The position numbers were made by a program, and so were the translations under genes. A stretch of DNA of 64,000 bases from Actinomycetota bacterium (GTDB taxonomy: Bacteria > Actinomycetota > Coriobacteriia > Anaerosomatales > Anaerosomataceae), in assembly GCA_004348925.1 (NCBI GenBank), contig RCMX01000007.1:1-64000 (forward strand). Reading direction: 5' to 3'. The notes under the pieces were generated by a model. That model worked only from the letters and a program-made list of their open reading frames with translations, did no database searches and was not told the DNA's origin. Positions 1 through 6,937 of the stretch are shown here, piece after piece (the stretch's first letter is position 1; the number at the start of each line of letters is the position of its first letter).

Positions 1-21
1 CGTGGTGGCGGCAGCAGTGTA

Positions 22-109
22 GGATTGACATAGGAGCAACAGCTGACGCGCAGGAGGTAGACTGACACGGAAGGCATCGGCGCGCAGCTGATGCGCAAAT
101 GCGTTAGCC
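22..109 (+). repeat. attC-like integron site 1
   Basis: This is an imperfect palindrome of about 88 bp. The right arm (79-108) is identical over 30 bp to the right arm of the site at 573-661 and ends in the core GTTAGCC (103-109). The left arm has the matching inner box CAGCTGACGCGC at 40-51. The left outer core is degenerate (around 22-30, GGATTGACA). Size, core sequence and the gene starting about 30 bp downstream fit an integron attC site. The upstream cassette is cut off by the window edge. Confidence 0.68.
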
Positions 110-140
110 AGAACGCGGGGGTTCTGGAGGAGGAGGGGGC

Positions 141-578
141 ATGGGTTCGATGCGGGGACGTCTTTCTGCGATGCTTCGACTCTTTGGCGCGCTGGGGCTT
201 GTCGTTGCACTCGCCTTGTTGCCCTACGGTCTTGCGGCGGTCGGCCTCACCTTCAGATCACCGCTCTTCTACGGGATTGTCGCGCACGGGTACGCGCCGG
301 CGATCGTGGCGATCTTGGGCGCGCTGCTCTTCGTTTCGGGGCGACGCGGCGGTGTCGTAGGCGCTGGTCTCTGCGCGGCAATAGTGATTGGCTACCTAGT
401 GGCGAGCTGGCGGGCCCAACTCGCGGTAGCTCAGAGCGGTGATCCCCAGGTGCTTTTCACGCTCGTCCTTGCGATGGCGGTCTGCACGGCGGCCGTCTCG
501 GTGTACGCGTTGGTATTTGCTCCCAAAGTCCGGGTGTCCATCGAAGGGGAGCCTGAGACCGTCCGGGCATCTGGCTAA
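141..578 (+). CDS. small hydrophobic membrane protein, integron cassette ORF
   Basis: This 145-residue protein of unknown function has about four predicted membrane segments (roughly residues 13-35, 45-65, 72-90 and 106-126). The ATG at 141 follows a purine-rich ribosome-binding site (GGAGGAGGAGG). The gene lies between two attC-like repeats. It begins about 30 bp after the first core, and its TAA stop (576-578) is embedded in the GGCTAAC left core of the next repeat. This is the classical layout of a promoterless integron gene cassette. I do not recognise a family. Expression would depend on upstream transcription because I see no convincing promoter between the repeat and the start. Confidence 0.72.
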   Translation: MGSMRGRLSAMLRLFGALGLVVALALLPYGLAAVGLTFRSPLFYGIVAHGYAPAIVAILGALLFVSGRRGGVVGAGLCAAIVIGYLVASWRAQLAVAQSGDPQVLFTLVLAMAVCTAAVSVYALVFAPKVRVSIEGEPETVRASG

Positions 579-661
579 CAAGTGCTTTCAGCTCACGCGC
601 CAGAGTCGTAGGCTTTGCAGAGAAGGTATAGGCGCGCAGCTGATGCGCAAATGCGTTAGCG
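573..661 (+). repeat. attC-like integron site 2 (best preserved)
   Basis: The left core GGCTAAC (573-579) and right core GTTAGC (655-660) are perfect complements over six bases. Inside them, CAGCTCACGCGCC (589-601) pairs with the GGCGCGCAGCTG box of the right arm (631-642), with a small bulge. A central spacer of about 30 bp separates the arms. The length of about 88 bp is within the attC range. The exact 30-bp match of its right arm (631-660) to 79-108 shows these are copies of one site family. Recombination would be expected between G655 and T656. Confidence 0.8.
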
Positions 662-1066
662 GGACTCTCCGCTCCGCTTTGCGGCGTGCAGCCTGATCCA
701 GTCGGCGAGCGTCTCCTCGTCGAGTTCTCCGGCAGCGAGTGCCACGAAGGTCGTGACCACGTCGGTCTCGGCCGTCTTGAGGTCGAGTCCGTTCAGGCCA
801 AGGAATACCGCCATCACCACGAACGCGACTCTCTTGTTGCCGTCGTTGTAGGGGTGACTTCGGGCAAGGCCGTACGCGTGGGCGGCGGCCAGTGCGGCGA
901 GGTCCGCATCGGGTTTGCAGGAATGCAGCTGTCGTGGGCGGGCGAGCGCGGATTCGAGCAAGTTCTCGTCGCGCAGTCCTGGCATCCCGCCGTGCGTTAG
1001 CAGCATGTCGGTCTGGATCGCGTCGACGACCACGCGTGTCACCCAGCGCGGTTCACGCTGCGGCAT
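656..1066 (-). CDS. doc: Doc/Fic-fold toxin of a toxin-antitoxin pair
   Basis: This 136-residue protein matches the Doc family, whose Fic fold modifies translation targets such as EF-Tu. The Fic signature reads HPYNDGNKR (about residues 71-79), with the catalytic His and the anion-binding GNKR. The ATG at 1066 follows the antitoxin stop by five bases, so the two are co-translated. I reject a longer upstream extension in the same frame because it overlaps the antitoxin. The stop codon (656-658) lies inside the right core of attC site 2, so the operon runs backwards against the cassette direction. Toxin-antitoxin modules with their own promoter are common in sedentary integrons, where they stabilise the array. 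The exact target is not visible from sequence. Confidence 0.88.
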   Translation of the reverse strand: MPQREPRWVTRVVVDAIQTDMLLTHGGMPGLRDENLLESALARPRQLHSCKPDADLAALAAAHAYGLARSHPYNDGNKRVAFVVMAVFLGLNGLDLKTAETDVVTTFVALAAGELDEETLADWIRLHAAKRSGESR

Positions 1067-1071
1067 GCTCG

Positions 1072-1299
1072 TTACTTCGCAAGCTCTCGAAGGGCGCTGC
1101 GGTAGGTGCGCCCAACCTCGGCGGCGATCGAGAGCGCCTCTTCGGTGTCTTTGTCGTACGGGGTGAGCAGGATACCGCGCTCGGTCTCGATGGCGATCAC
1201 CGTATCGCCGGCGGCAAGCTTCAGCCTGTCGGCCATGTCTTTGGGCAGCGTGGCGGCGATGGATCCGCCGGCCTTGCGCAGCTTCACTCCCCGGGTCAT
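1072..1299 (-). CDS. AbrB/MazE-type antitoxin
   Basis: This 75-residue protein has the SpoVT/AbrB swapped-hairpin DNA-binding pattern: a basic start (TRGVKLRKAGGS), then the L-P-K-D and L-x-x-G-D-T-V elements of a beta-barrel domain, then an acidic helical tail likely to bind the toxin. The ATG at 1299 has GGAGG seven bases upstream. It is the first gene of a two-gene operon with the Doc-like toxin, as expected for an antitoxin. A palindrome overlapping the promoter (1334-1351) is a likely autoregulatory operator. Pairing an AbrB-type antitoxin with Doc, instead of Phd, is a known variant. Confidence 0.85.
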   Translation of the reverse strand: MTRGVKLRKAGGSIAATLPKDMADRLKLAAGDTVIAIETERGILLTPYDKDTEEALSIAAEVGRTYRSALRELAK

Positions 1300-1333
1300 C
1301 TCGATGCCTCCATTGTGAGGGGTCGTGGTCAGT

Positions 1334-1351
1334 GTAGCATAGATGTGCTAC
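1334..1351 (-). promoter_or_regulatory. palindromic operator/promoter of the antitoxin-toxin operon
   Basis: GTAGCA (1334-1339) and TGCTAC (1346-1351) form perfect 6-bp arms around a 6-bp centre, about 35 bases upstream of the antitoxin start. On the minus strand a TATGCT/TACACT -10-like stretch overlaps the palindrome. Binding here would block transcription, as in conditional cooperativity of toxin-antitoxin operons. The position and symmetry are seen; the regulation is inferred. Confidence 0.5.
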
Positions 1352-1592
1352 TTGGAGCCCCCTCATATCACGTTTCCATCGCAGCGATCCCGCTGACTTT
1401 GACGTTCACGCCGAGATGACGCCTGCGGAGGATCGGCTTGCCCAAAGGGTGCTTCCGTGCACACGGCGCGCCTCGTACACTAGATTCGGGTTCAAGGTGC
1501 TCGGTGGTGCGCAGGGGGTGACGCGCCGAGACGTCGGCAGACGCGAGGCATGCGTTCGCAAGCCCGTCGCTCGCTCGGGAGGGGAGTCGGCA

Positions 1593-1934
1593 GTGGGTTC
1601 GGCAGCCAATCTCAATCTGGCGCTGGCGTTTGCTCTTGAGTTGGCCATGTTGGCAGCGCTTGCCATCTTCGGGTTCCGATCCGTCGACCATCCGCTGCTT
1701 CGCTGGGCGCTCGCGATCGTGCTGCCGCTAGCTGCAGCAGTGTTGTGGGGCTACCTGCTAGCGCCGAAGGCGGCCAACAGGCTAGGGATGGTGCCCGGGA
1801 TACTCCTCTCTCTTCTGCTCTTCATGCTCGCTGCGCTTGCGCTGCACCGCGTGGGGCAGCCGACCCTGGCCTGGGTGATGGCGGGCGCGGCGATACTCCA
1901 TGCTGTGCTTGCGTTCGTCTGGCGCCAGTGGTGA
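1593..1934 (+). CDS. YrdB-like (DUF2568) small membrane protein
   Basis: This 113-residue integral membrane protein has four hydrophobic segments. It resembles the YrdB/DUF2568 family, whose function is unknown: N-terminal NLALAFALELAMLAALAIFG, then a WGYLLAPKA motif. The start is taken as the GTG at 1593 because GGGAGGGGAG lies just upstream. Extending to the ATG at 1416 would add about 59 low-quality residues. It lies between attC-like sites 2 and 3, so it could belong to the same cassette as the toxin-antitoxin pair, or to a cassette whose own attC has decayed beyond recognition. The 1352-1592 stretch before it shows nothing I can firmly assign. Confidence 0.72.
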   Translation: MGSAANLNLALAFALELAMLAALAIFGFRSVDHPLLRWALAIVLPLAAAVLWGYLLAPKAANRLGMVPGILLSLLLFMLAALALHRVGQPTLAWVMAGAAILHAVLAFVWRQW

Positions 1935-1963
1935 AACTGCCGGGTGAACCGGGTTCGACTCGC

Positions 1964-2050
1964 GATCCGGCAAGCGCCTTCAGCTGACGTGCAGGAAATC
2001 GCGGCTCAGCCGAGAAGATATCGGCTCGCAGTTGATGCGCACATGCGCAA
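1964..2050 (+). repeat. decayed attC-like integron site 3
   Basis: The left arm CAGCTGACGTGCAGGA (1983-1998) and the right arm (2021-2049) are clearly homologous to sites 1 and 2. The right arm differs at a few positions: C to T in CGCAGTTGATGCGC and A to C in CACATGCG. The terminal core reads GCGCAAG instead of GCGTTAG, so the recombination core is lost. It is interpreted as a degenerate attC marking an old, immobilised cassette boundary. Confidence 0.55.
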
Positions 2051-2100
2051 GAAGGACCCGTGCCCGCCGGACAGGGCACCGTCTCGGAAGGCAGTGACCG

Positions 2101-2706
2101 TTGGCCCGCCGACTCGCCGGACTACCCGGGGTAGCCCGCCTGGGGCTCAGCGCCCTGGCGGGCTTCCTGTACGGGTTGATCGTATCCAGGATCCCTGCGC
2201 CCGCAGATCCTCTGGGCCTGTCGGCTGCCTACTTCGTTGCCCCCTGGATTGCGTTGCCGTTCCTGGCAGGCTGGCTTCATCGCTCCGTATCGTGGGCTGC
2301 GGCGGCCGGCGTGCTCACGGCTGTGCTGTGCATGTTCGGGTTCTACTTGAACGCATTTCCGGAGTACCATCCGGCCTACATCGCCCTGAAGGAATCGGCA
2401 TCCGGGATCGCACTCGTGTTGGGTAGCGCTGTCCTCTGGGTCACCGTCAACGCGATCTGGTACGTCGTCGCCGTCATGGCGGGAATCGTCTTCGGCCTGC
2501 TCGGTCGTTGGCGGAGGGTAACCGGGTCACCGGTACCGCTGGTCGTCATCGCCACTCTCTTCGTCCTGGAGCCGCTGGCGAGCGCGCTCCTTGGTGGCTA
2601 TCTGCCGCGTCCGTACGTTGTGTGGGTGCTTGAGATTCTGGCGGGGCTTGCGCTGCTCGTGTGGGCCGTGATCGGGCACAGGCGCAGCCAGGTCAGTCCC
2701 GCGTAG
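2101..2706 (+). CDS. multi-pass membrane protein, unknown function
   Basis: This 201-residue hydrophobic protein has about five predicted membrane helices (roughly residues 10-30, 45-62, 68-88, 105-140 and 150-195). The TTG at 2101 is used as start, with GGAAGG about nine bases upstream; there is no better ATG or GTG in frame. I recognise no family. It directly follows the decayed third attC-like site, so it may be a former cassette gene. No partner gene is evident: the next gene has its own promoter at 2766. Confidence 0.6.
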   Translation: MARRLAGLPGVARLGLSALAGFLYGLIVSRIPAPADPLGLSAAYFVAPWIALPFLAGWLHRSVSWAAAAGVLTAVLCMFGFYLNAFPEYHPAYIALKESASGIALVLGSAVLWVTVNAIWYVVAVMAGIVFGLLGRWRRVTGSPVPLVVIATLFVLEPLASALLGGYLPRPYVVWVLEILAGLALLVWAVIGHRRSQVSPA

Positions 2707-2765
2707 CGCGCGGGTCTGGCGAGTTGGAGAATCCCCGTCGGCCGGAATCCGGAAGTAAATAATTC

Positions 2766-2820
2766 TTGACACGATGTCAACATCGTTTTACTCTGACGAT
2801 GTCAAACATTCCTGACATCG
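2766..2820 (+). promoter_or_regulatory. promoter with CGATGT operator cluster
   Basis: TTGACA (2766-2771), a 17-bp spacer and TACTCT (2789-2794) make a good sigma-70-type promoter. The spacer holds the palindrome CGATGT-CA-ACATCG (2772-2785). Downstream, CGATGTCA (2797-2804) and TGACATCG (2813-2820) form a second inverted repeat with perfect 8-bp arms. Two related operators over one promoter suggest strong repression, most simply by the XRE regulator encoded second in this operon. Confidence 0.72.
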
Positions 2821-2834
2821 AGGAGGCTGCGGCC

Positions 2835-3299
2835 ATGCCGTTCGAGGAGAAGGTCACCTGGGTCAATCTACTGGTCTCGTTCGCGGTCCCGATCGCGTAC
2901 GCGTCCATCGTCTACGGACAGCTGGGCGCCACACCGGTCGCCGAGATCGCCTATCAGCGCACGCTTGTCATCGCCATCGTGGTGTCGATCGTGCTCACTA
3001 TCGTCGGGTCGATCCTGGCCGGCGTGGGTAGCGGCATCGCCATCGGCATCCGCAAAGAACTCACGGGCGAAGGATCGATGGACGAGGTCGGCCGCAGCGA
3101 CGAGCGCGACAAGGACATCAGCCGCCGCGGCGAGCTCATCGGGTACTGGGTCTCCTCGGTGGGGGTGATCGTCGCCCTGGGGCTCGCGATGACGCGCCAG
3201 GACCAGTTCTGGATCGCGAACTCGCTCTACGCCGGCTTCGTGGCCGCCTCGATCGCGTCGGGCATCGCCAAGCTGGTGCTCTATCGAAGGGGCTTCTAG
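2835..3299 (+). CDS. four-helix membrane protein paired with an XRE regulator
   Basis: This 154-residue protein has two N-terminal membrane segments (about residues 10-30 and 40-65), a charged loop with DERDKDI (about residues 91-97) and two C-terminal segments ending in a basic YRRGF tail. The ATG at 2835 is preferred because AGGAGG lies eight bases upstream; an in-frame ATG at 2799 would fall inside the operator repeats. The gene is followed after two bases by a small helix-turn-helix protein. Similar pairs, a DERD-loop membrane protein with a YozG-like regulator, are widespread in bacteria and archaea, but their function is not established. Confidence 0.75.
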   Translation: MPFEEKVTWVNLLVSFAVPIAYASIVYGQLGATPVAEIAYQRTLVIAIVVSIVLTIVGSILAGVGSGIAIGIRKELTGEGSMDEVGRSDERDKDISRRGELIGYWVSSVGVIVALGLAMTRQDQFWIANSLYAGFVAASIASGIAKLVLYRRGF

Positions 3300-3301
3300 C
3301 G

Positions 3302-3529
3302 ATGACCAAGCCCACGAGAGTCACGAACAGCATCCGCGAGCTGCGGTTCGCGGCCGGCGAGATGACGCAGGCCGGGCTTGCCGACAAGGTGGGCGTCACC
3401 CGGCAGACGATCATCGCCATCGAGCAGGAGCGCTACTCCCCGTCGCTCGAGGTCGCGTTCAAGATCGCCGAGGTGCTCGGCAAGCCGCTCGACCAGGTCT
3501 TTCACTACCCGGGAACGGAGCCGTGCTGA
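3302..3529 (+). CDS. XRE/YozG-like helix-turn-helix transcriptional regulator
   Basis: This 75-residue protein is a single HTH_3 domain. It shows the pattern IRELR-x-TQAGLADKVGVTRQTI-IEQERYSPSLEVAFKIAEVLG followed by the DQVF tail typical of small YozG-like regulators. The recognition helix covers about residues 33-43. It starts two bases after the membrane-protein gene and shares its promoter. It is the obvious candidate to bind the inverted repeats at 2772-2820 and control its own operon. Confidence 0.9.
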   Translation: MTKPTRVTNSIRELRFAAGEMTQAGLADKVGVTRQTIIAIEQERYSPSLEVAFKIAEVLGKPLDQVFHYPGTEPC

Positions 3530-3560
3530 TTCCCGGGGGATTCAACCCATTCGCGCCCAC

Positions 3561-3588
3561 CGGGGTCAACGCCCCGTCCTATCTTTCT
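3561..3588 (+). terminator. possible terminator after the XRE gene
   Basis: The short hairpin CGGGG-TCAACG-CCCCG (3561-3576) is followed by a pyrimidine-rich tail, TCCTATCTTTCT. The stem is only five pairs, so this is a weak candidate. It separates the regulator operon from the next gene. Confidence 0.4.
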
Positions 3589-3602
3589 AAGAAGGTGGCA
3601 AC

Positions 3603-4343
3603 ATGCTATCCGAAACGCCCATCGTCCTCGTGCTCGGCGGCACCGGCCGTACCGGCGGCCGCGTTGTCGGCCAGCTGCTCGCCCGCGGGGCACGCGTGCG
3701 CGCGATCGTGCGCTCGGCCGAACGACTGCCCGTTGGCGTCACCCATGACCCGAGCCTCACCGTTGTTGAGGCGGAGGTCCTGTCGATGGCCGACGACGCC
3801 CTGCGCCGCCAGGTCGAGGGATGCGACGCCGTTGTGTCGTGTCTCGGCCACAACCTCAGTGTCCGGGGAATGTTCGGTCGGCCCCGCGATCTGGTGACCG
3901 CCGCCGTGCGGCGCGTGTGCCGAATCGCCGAGGAGATCAGACCCGCCCGCCCGATCCGCCTCGTGCTCATGAGCAGCGTCTCGGTCAACCGCCCGGACAG
4001 GCTCGACACACGGCGGGGCGGCGGTGAGCGCGCCGTGGTCGCGCTCCTGCGGGCTCTCATCCCGCCCGCGAAGGACAACCAGAACGCCGCCGACTTCCTC
4101 CTGCGCGAGGTGGGCACCTCGAACCCGTACGTGGAGTGGGTCGCGGTGCGGCCGGACACCCTTGTCGAGGGCGACGTATCGGACTACACGCTCCATGAGG
4201 GTCTCGTCGCCAGTCTCGCCAAGCCCGACAAAACCGCCATGGCCAATGTTGCGCACTTCATGTGCGAATTGACGTGCGACTCGCATCTGTGGACGAAGTG
4301 GAAGGGCGAACTCCCGGTCATAGTCGACGTCGCGTCATCGTGA
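3603..4343 (+). CDS. NAD(P)-binding SDR-like protein (NmrA/epimerase type)
   Basis: This 246-residue protein starts with a Rossmann nucleotide-binding motif, VLGGTGRTGGRVV (about residues 10-22), followed by R-A-I-V-R typical of NmrA-like atypical short-chain dehydrogenases that bind NAD(P). A VSCLGHN segment near residue 80 and a VLMSSVSVNRP segment near residue 121 fit the family core. No clear YxxxK catalytic pair is visible, so it may act as a redox sensor or isomerase instead of a classical dehydrogenase. An AAGGTGG ribosome-binding site precedes the ATG. The stop codon directly abuts the remnant of a protease gene. Confidence 0.78.
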   Translation: MLSETPIVLVLGGTGRTGGRVVGQLLARGARVRAIVRSAERLPVGVTHDPSLTVVEAEVLSMADDALRRQVEGCDAVVSCLGHNLSVRGMFGRPRDLVTAAVRRVCRIAEEIRPARPIRLVLMSSVSVNRPDRLDTRRGGGERAVVALLRALIPPAKDNQNAADFLLREVGTSNPYVEWVAVRPDTLVEGDVSDYTLHEGLVASLAKPDKTAMANVAHFMCELTCDSHLWTKWKGELPVIVDVASS

Positions 4344-4626
4344 GCGTCGGCTCTACGCTCGGGCATTCTCGCCACGGCTGACCCTCGCCGTCCTGTATCC
4401 GGCGATCTGGTTCGGTCTGTGGCACATCGCTCCGCAGCTCATCTTCCCGTCGCCGGGCGGGATCGCAGGCCTTGTGACTGCCGCAGCGGTGCTCGGGCTT
4501 GCGTACGGCTGGATGACCGTGCGAAGTGGCAGCGCGCGTTGGGCTGCGGTTGCGCACGGGTTGACCGGTGTGATCGCGACCGGAGGCGCGATTGCGCCAG
4601 CGCTCCTCCGGGTACTGCAGTCGTAG
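4324..4626 (+). pseudogene. 5'-truncated CPBP (CAAX/Abi-type) membrane protease remnant
   Basis: An open frame without a start codon encodes about 100 residues. It reads RERRLYARAFSPRL, like a worn first CPBP motif (EExxYRG), then FGLWHIAPQLIF, like the second motif (FxxxH), then VAHGLTG, like the third. The frame is closed upstream by TAG at 4321-4323, and its first codons overlap the end of the SDR gene. The N-terminal membrane region and the start are missing, so this is a remnant left by a rearrangement. The rest of the gap, 4627-4791, holds nothing I can assign. Confidence 0.65.
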
Positions 4627-4791
4627 TCGGTACGGTGACGTTACCTGTCGAAGCGCTCTGGGAGGACTGCTCATGCAAGGAACGACGCATCCGACGTCCT
4701 TCCGAGCGGCCACGACCGTTGTTTTCGGTTCCGGGCCTTACAGGAACGTCGCGCCACACTGCAGACTGCCGTTCTAGCGTTTGGGGTGGCC

Positions 4792-5148
4792 ATGGGCCAG
4801 AGTCGCCTGAATTCCATGCAGTTCGCCAAGGTCTTTCCGCTCTATGTCAAGAAGGCGGAACGGAAGGGCCGGTCGAAGGAGGAGGTCGAACAGATCATCT
4901 TCTGGCTGACCGGATACGATCGAGCAGGGCTACAGTCCCAGGTCGACCAGGGACACGATTTCGAGACCTTCTTCGCGCAGGCGCCGGCTTTCAACCCGAA
5001 CAGTTCGCTCATCACGGGCACGGTATGCGGAGTACGAGTCGAGGAGATCGACGACCCGCTGACGCAACAGGTCAGATACCTGGACAAGCTGATCGATGAA
5101 CTCGCGCGCGGGAAGGCGATGGAGAAGATCCTGCGCGAGCCGAAGTAG
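4792..5148 (+). CDS. DUF2200 family protein
   Basis: This protein of about 118 residues closely follows the DUF2200 family pattern: [19 protein letters not shown], then [14 protein letters not shown], then [10 protein letters not shown], and an ending with [20 protein letters not shown]. The family is small, cytoplasmic and uncharacterised. The ATG at 4792 is favoured, with GGGGTGG immediately upstream; an in-frame GTG at 4786 is possible. It is a single-gene unit in an accessory region with no informative neighbour. Confidence 0.9.
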   Translation: MGQSRLNSMQFAKVFPLYVKKAERKGRSKEEVEQIIFWLTGYDRAGLQSQVDQGHDFETFFAQAPAFNPNSSLITGTVCGVRVEEIDDPLTQQVRYLDKLIDELARGKAMEKILREPK

Positions 5149-5186
5149 CCCCGGGCGCGTTCGGCTTCCGATCGGCCGACACATCC

Positions 5187-6116
5187 CTAGATGAACGCAG
5201 CGAGCGCATCTGCCGAAGGTGTCTGCACGCCGACGGCAGTGGCGATAGCCGAGACCTGCCGCGCCAGCTCGCCCATCTCGTCGCGTGCGTTGTTCGCGTG
5301 ACGGGCCACCACGAGGTCAGCGTAGTCGGTGTCCAGCAGCATTCCGGCCACCCGTGCCATCAAGGCGGTGGGTACCAGCCTCAGGAGTCCGAATCGGCCC
5401 GGCGTCAGCGACACGCCGCTCGCCTCGACGGCGCGCAGGTTCTCCTTGAGGGCGAGGGCGCACGTCCGCATCAGCGCACGGTCATTCGCCGCCGCGCGGA
5501 GGTCTCCATCTTTCGCGTAGACCGCGTTCGCGATGGGGCTGACAACCGCGACGTGCGTCTTAAGCCAGGCGTCCATGTCGCGACACGGCGCCGAGGGGAA
5601 GCCCGCCTGACGGAAGACCTCCACAAGCGCGCGGACGCGCTCCGTGACCTGGTCGCCCTGCGACTCGCCGACGGTAGTCATCTGAATGACCGGGTGAACG
5701 ATCGTGTACCGCACGATGCCATCCACACACGTGCCGCCCGCGCCGGGGAACCCCAGGAGCAATCGGCTCGCGCCGATCGCGTTCGCGAGCTTCTCCGGGC
5801 CTTCTGCGCTGTTCACCATGAACAGCACCGCAGGCGAGGTGCATCTCTCCAGAAGCGGTAGGACCGAGGCGACCTGGTTGTTGCGAACGGAGACCAGTGT
5901 GAGGTCGTAGCGGTCATCTCCGTCCAGCTCGCTAATGGCCGAGACGCTGGCGGTTTCGCGGCGACCGTGACGAGCCTCCTCGATGATGAGTCCTCCCGTC
6001 GCGATATCCTGGTACCGGCGGCCTCGAGCCAGGATGGTGACTTCGTGGCCTGCCAGAGCCAGTCGTGCCCCGTACAATGAGCCGATGACGCCGGCCCCTA
6101 TCACCAACACTCGCAT
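5187..6116 (-). CDS. ketopantoate reductase (PanE/ApbA) family protein
   Basis: This 309-residue protein begins with the dinucleotide-binding motif MRVLVIGAGVIGSLYGARL. It has the two-domain layout of 2-dehydropantoate 2-reductases: an NADPH Rossmann domain up to about residue 160, then a helical C-terminal domain beginning around a WLKTHVAVVSPIANAVY stretch. The family reduces ketopantoate to pantoate for coenzyme A synthesis. Many divergent homologues act on other 2-oxoacids, so the substrate is uncertain. AGGAGG precedes the ATG at 6116, which supports this start over a longer frame starting at 6263. It has no pantothenate-pathway neighbours. Confidence 0.82.
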   Translation of the reverse strand: MRVLVIGAGVIGSLYGARLALAGHEVTILARGRRYQDIATGGLIIEEARHGRRETASVSAISELDGDDRYDLTLVSVRNNQVASVLPLLERCTSPAVLFMVNSAEGPEKLANAIGASRLLLGFPGAGGTCVDGIVRYTIVHPVIQMTTVGESQGDQVTERVRALVEVFRQAGFPSAPCRDMDAWLKTHVAVVSPIANAVYAKDGDLRAAANDRALMRTCALALKENLRAVEASGVSLTPGRFGLLRLVPTALMARVAGMLLDTDYADLVVARHANNARDEMGELARQVSAIATAVGVQTPSADALAAFI

Positions 6117-6372
6117 ATGACTGAACCTCCTGGAACGTGGTGGGTCGGTCGGACGCGTCGTGCTGCCGGATATCGCGATCGCCGCCCCAGCCCCCCGTGC
6201 GCCGGAACATCTCCTCACAGACCGCTGCGTCAAGACTACTTGACAGCGACAGGTGCCGTCCACGTCTTCTCGGCAGGTACACCCTTCTCCACGTCAAGCG
6301 CTAGACTCGACTGAGGGTGTCCGTCGGGTCAGGCGCGTGCGTTCGGCAGAGACGTGAAGAAGGTGGTATGGA

Positions 6373-6888
6373 TTGATCCTCCCCAAGCACCGTGATCCCC
6401 GTCTTGTGACGCTGCGTCGCGGTGGCTCTCTCACCGATTCCAACCACCGGCTCCTCGGACTCTGGGCGGCATCGTGCGCGGAGCACGTTCTCCATCTGTT
6501 CGAGACAGCTCAACCAGGAGATCCACGACCGCGTCATGCGATCGAACAGGCCCACGCCTGGGTGCGGGGCGAGGTACGCATGTCCGATGCGCGCACCTCG
6601 GCGGGGAAGGCGAATGCAGCAGCGCGAGACCTGAGCGGTGCGCCCCGATTCGCTGCATACGCTGCCGCCCAGGCTGCGAACGTCGCCCATGTTGCGGCGC
6701 ATGAGCTCGGCGCGGCCGCCTACGCGATCAAAGCGGTGCGCGCGGCGGCTCCGAGCGGTGAGGGTGATAGCGCGGGACAGCTTGAGTGCCTGTGGCAGCG
6801 CGACCAGCTCCCGGATGCCATCCGTGAGCTGGTGCTGGATGACCAACGGATTCGAAACGAGATCTGCTGGTCGGTGTTCGACGTCTGA
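6373..6888 (+). CDS. putative immunity protein (Imm-5-like helical protein)
   Basis: This 171-residue, alanine- and histidine-rich helical protein carries the pattern DSNHRLLGLWAASCAEHVL near residues 22-40. An arrangement of AAAQAANVAHVAAHELGAAAYA and a closing LPDAIRELVLDDQRIRNEI is also present. This resembles proteins annotated as putative immunity proteins of polymorphic toxin systems. The TTG at 6373 is used because AAGAAGGTGG lies eight bases upstream. No matching toxin is found in the window, so the protein is an orphan immunity gene or has another role. The preceding 256-base gap carries only promoter-like sequence, for example TAGACT at 6302. Confidence 0.65.
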   Translation: MILPKHRDPRLVTLRRGGSLTDSNHRLLGLWAASCAEHVLHLFETAQPGDPRPRHAIEQAHAWVRGEVRMSDARTSAGKANAAARDLSGAPRFAAYAAAQAANVAHVAAHELGAAAYAIKAVRAAAPSGEGDSAGQLECLWQRDQLPDAIRELVLDDQRIRNEICWSVFDV

Positions 6889-6937
6889 GAAGGGCGCGAC
6901 CGTATACCCGTTGAGCCTGTCGAACCGCCCTCCGAGG

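Noticed and set aside
1500-1592. A further attC-like site between the toxin-antitoxin genes and the YrdB-like gene (ATGCGTTCGCAAGCC near 1550)
   Set aside because: Only a few bases resemble the right core and the left arm cannot be matched, unlike the three repeats reported.
1944-1970. A GGTTCGACTC string resembling a tRNA T-loop, raising the idea of a tRNA or tRNA-based attachment site
   Set aside because: No acceptor, D or anticodon arms can be built around it; the match is confined to about ten bases.
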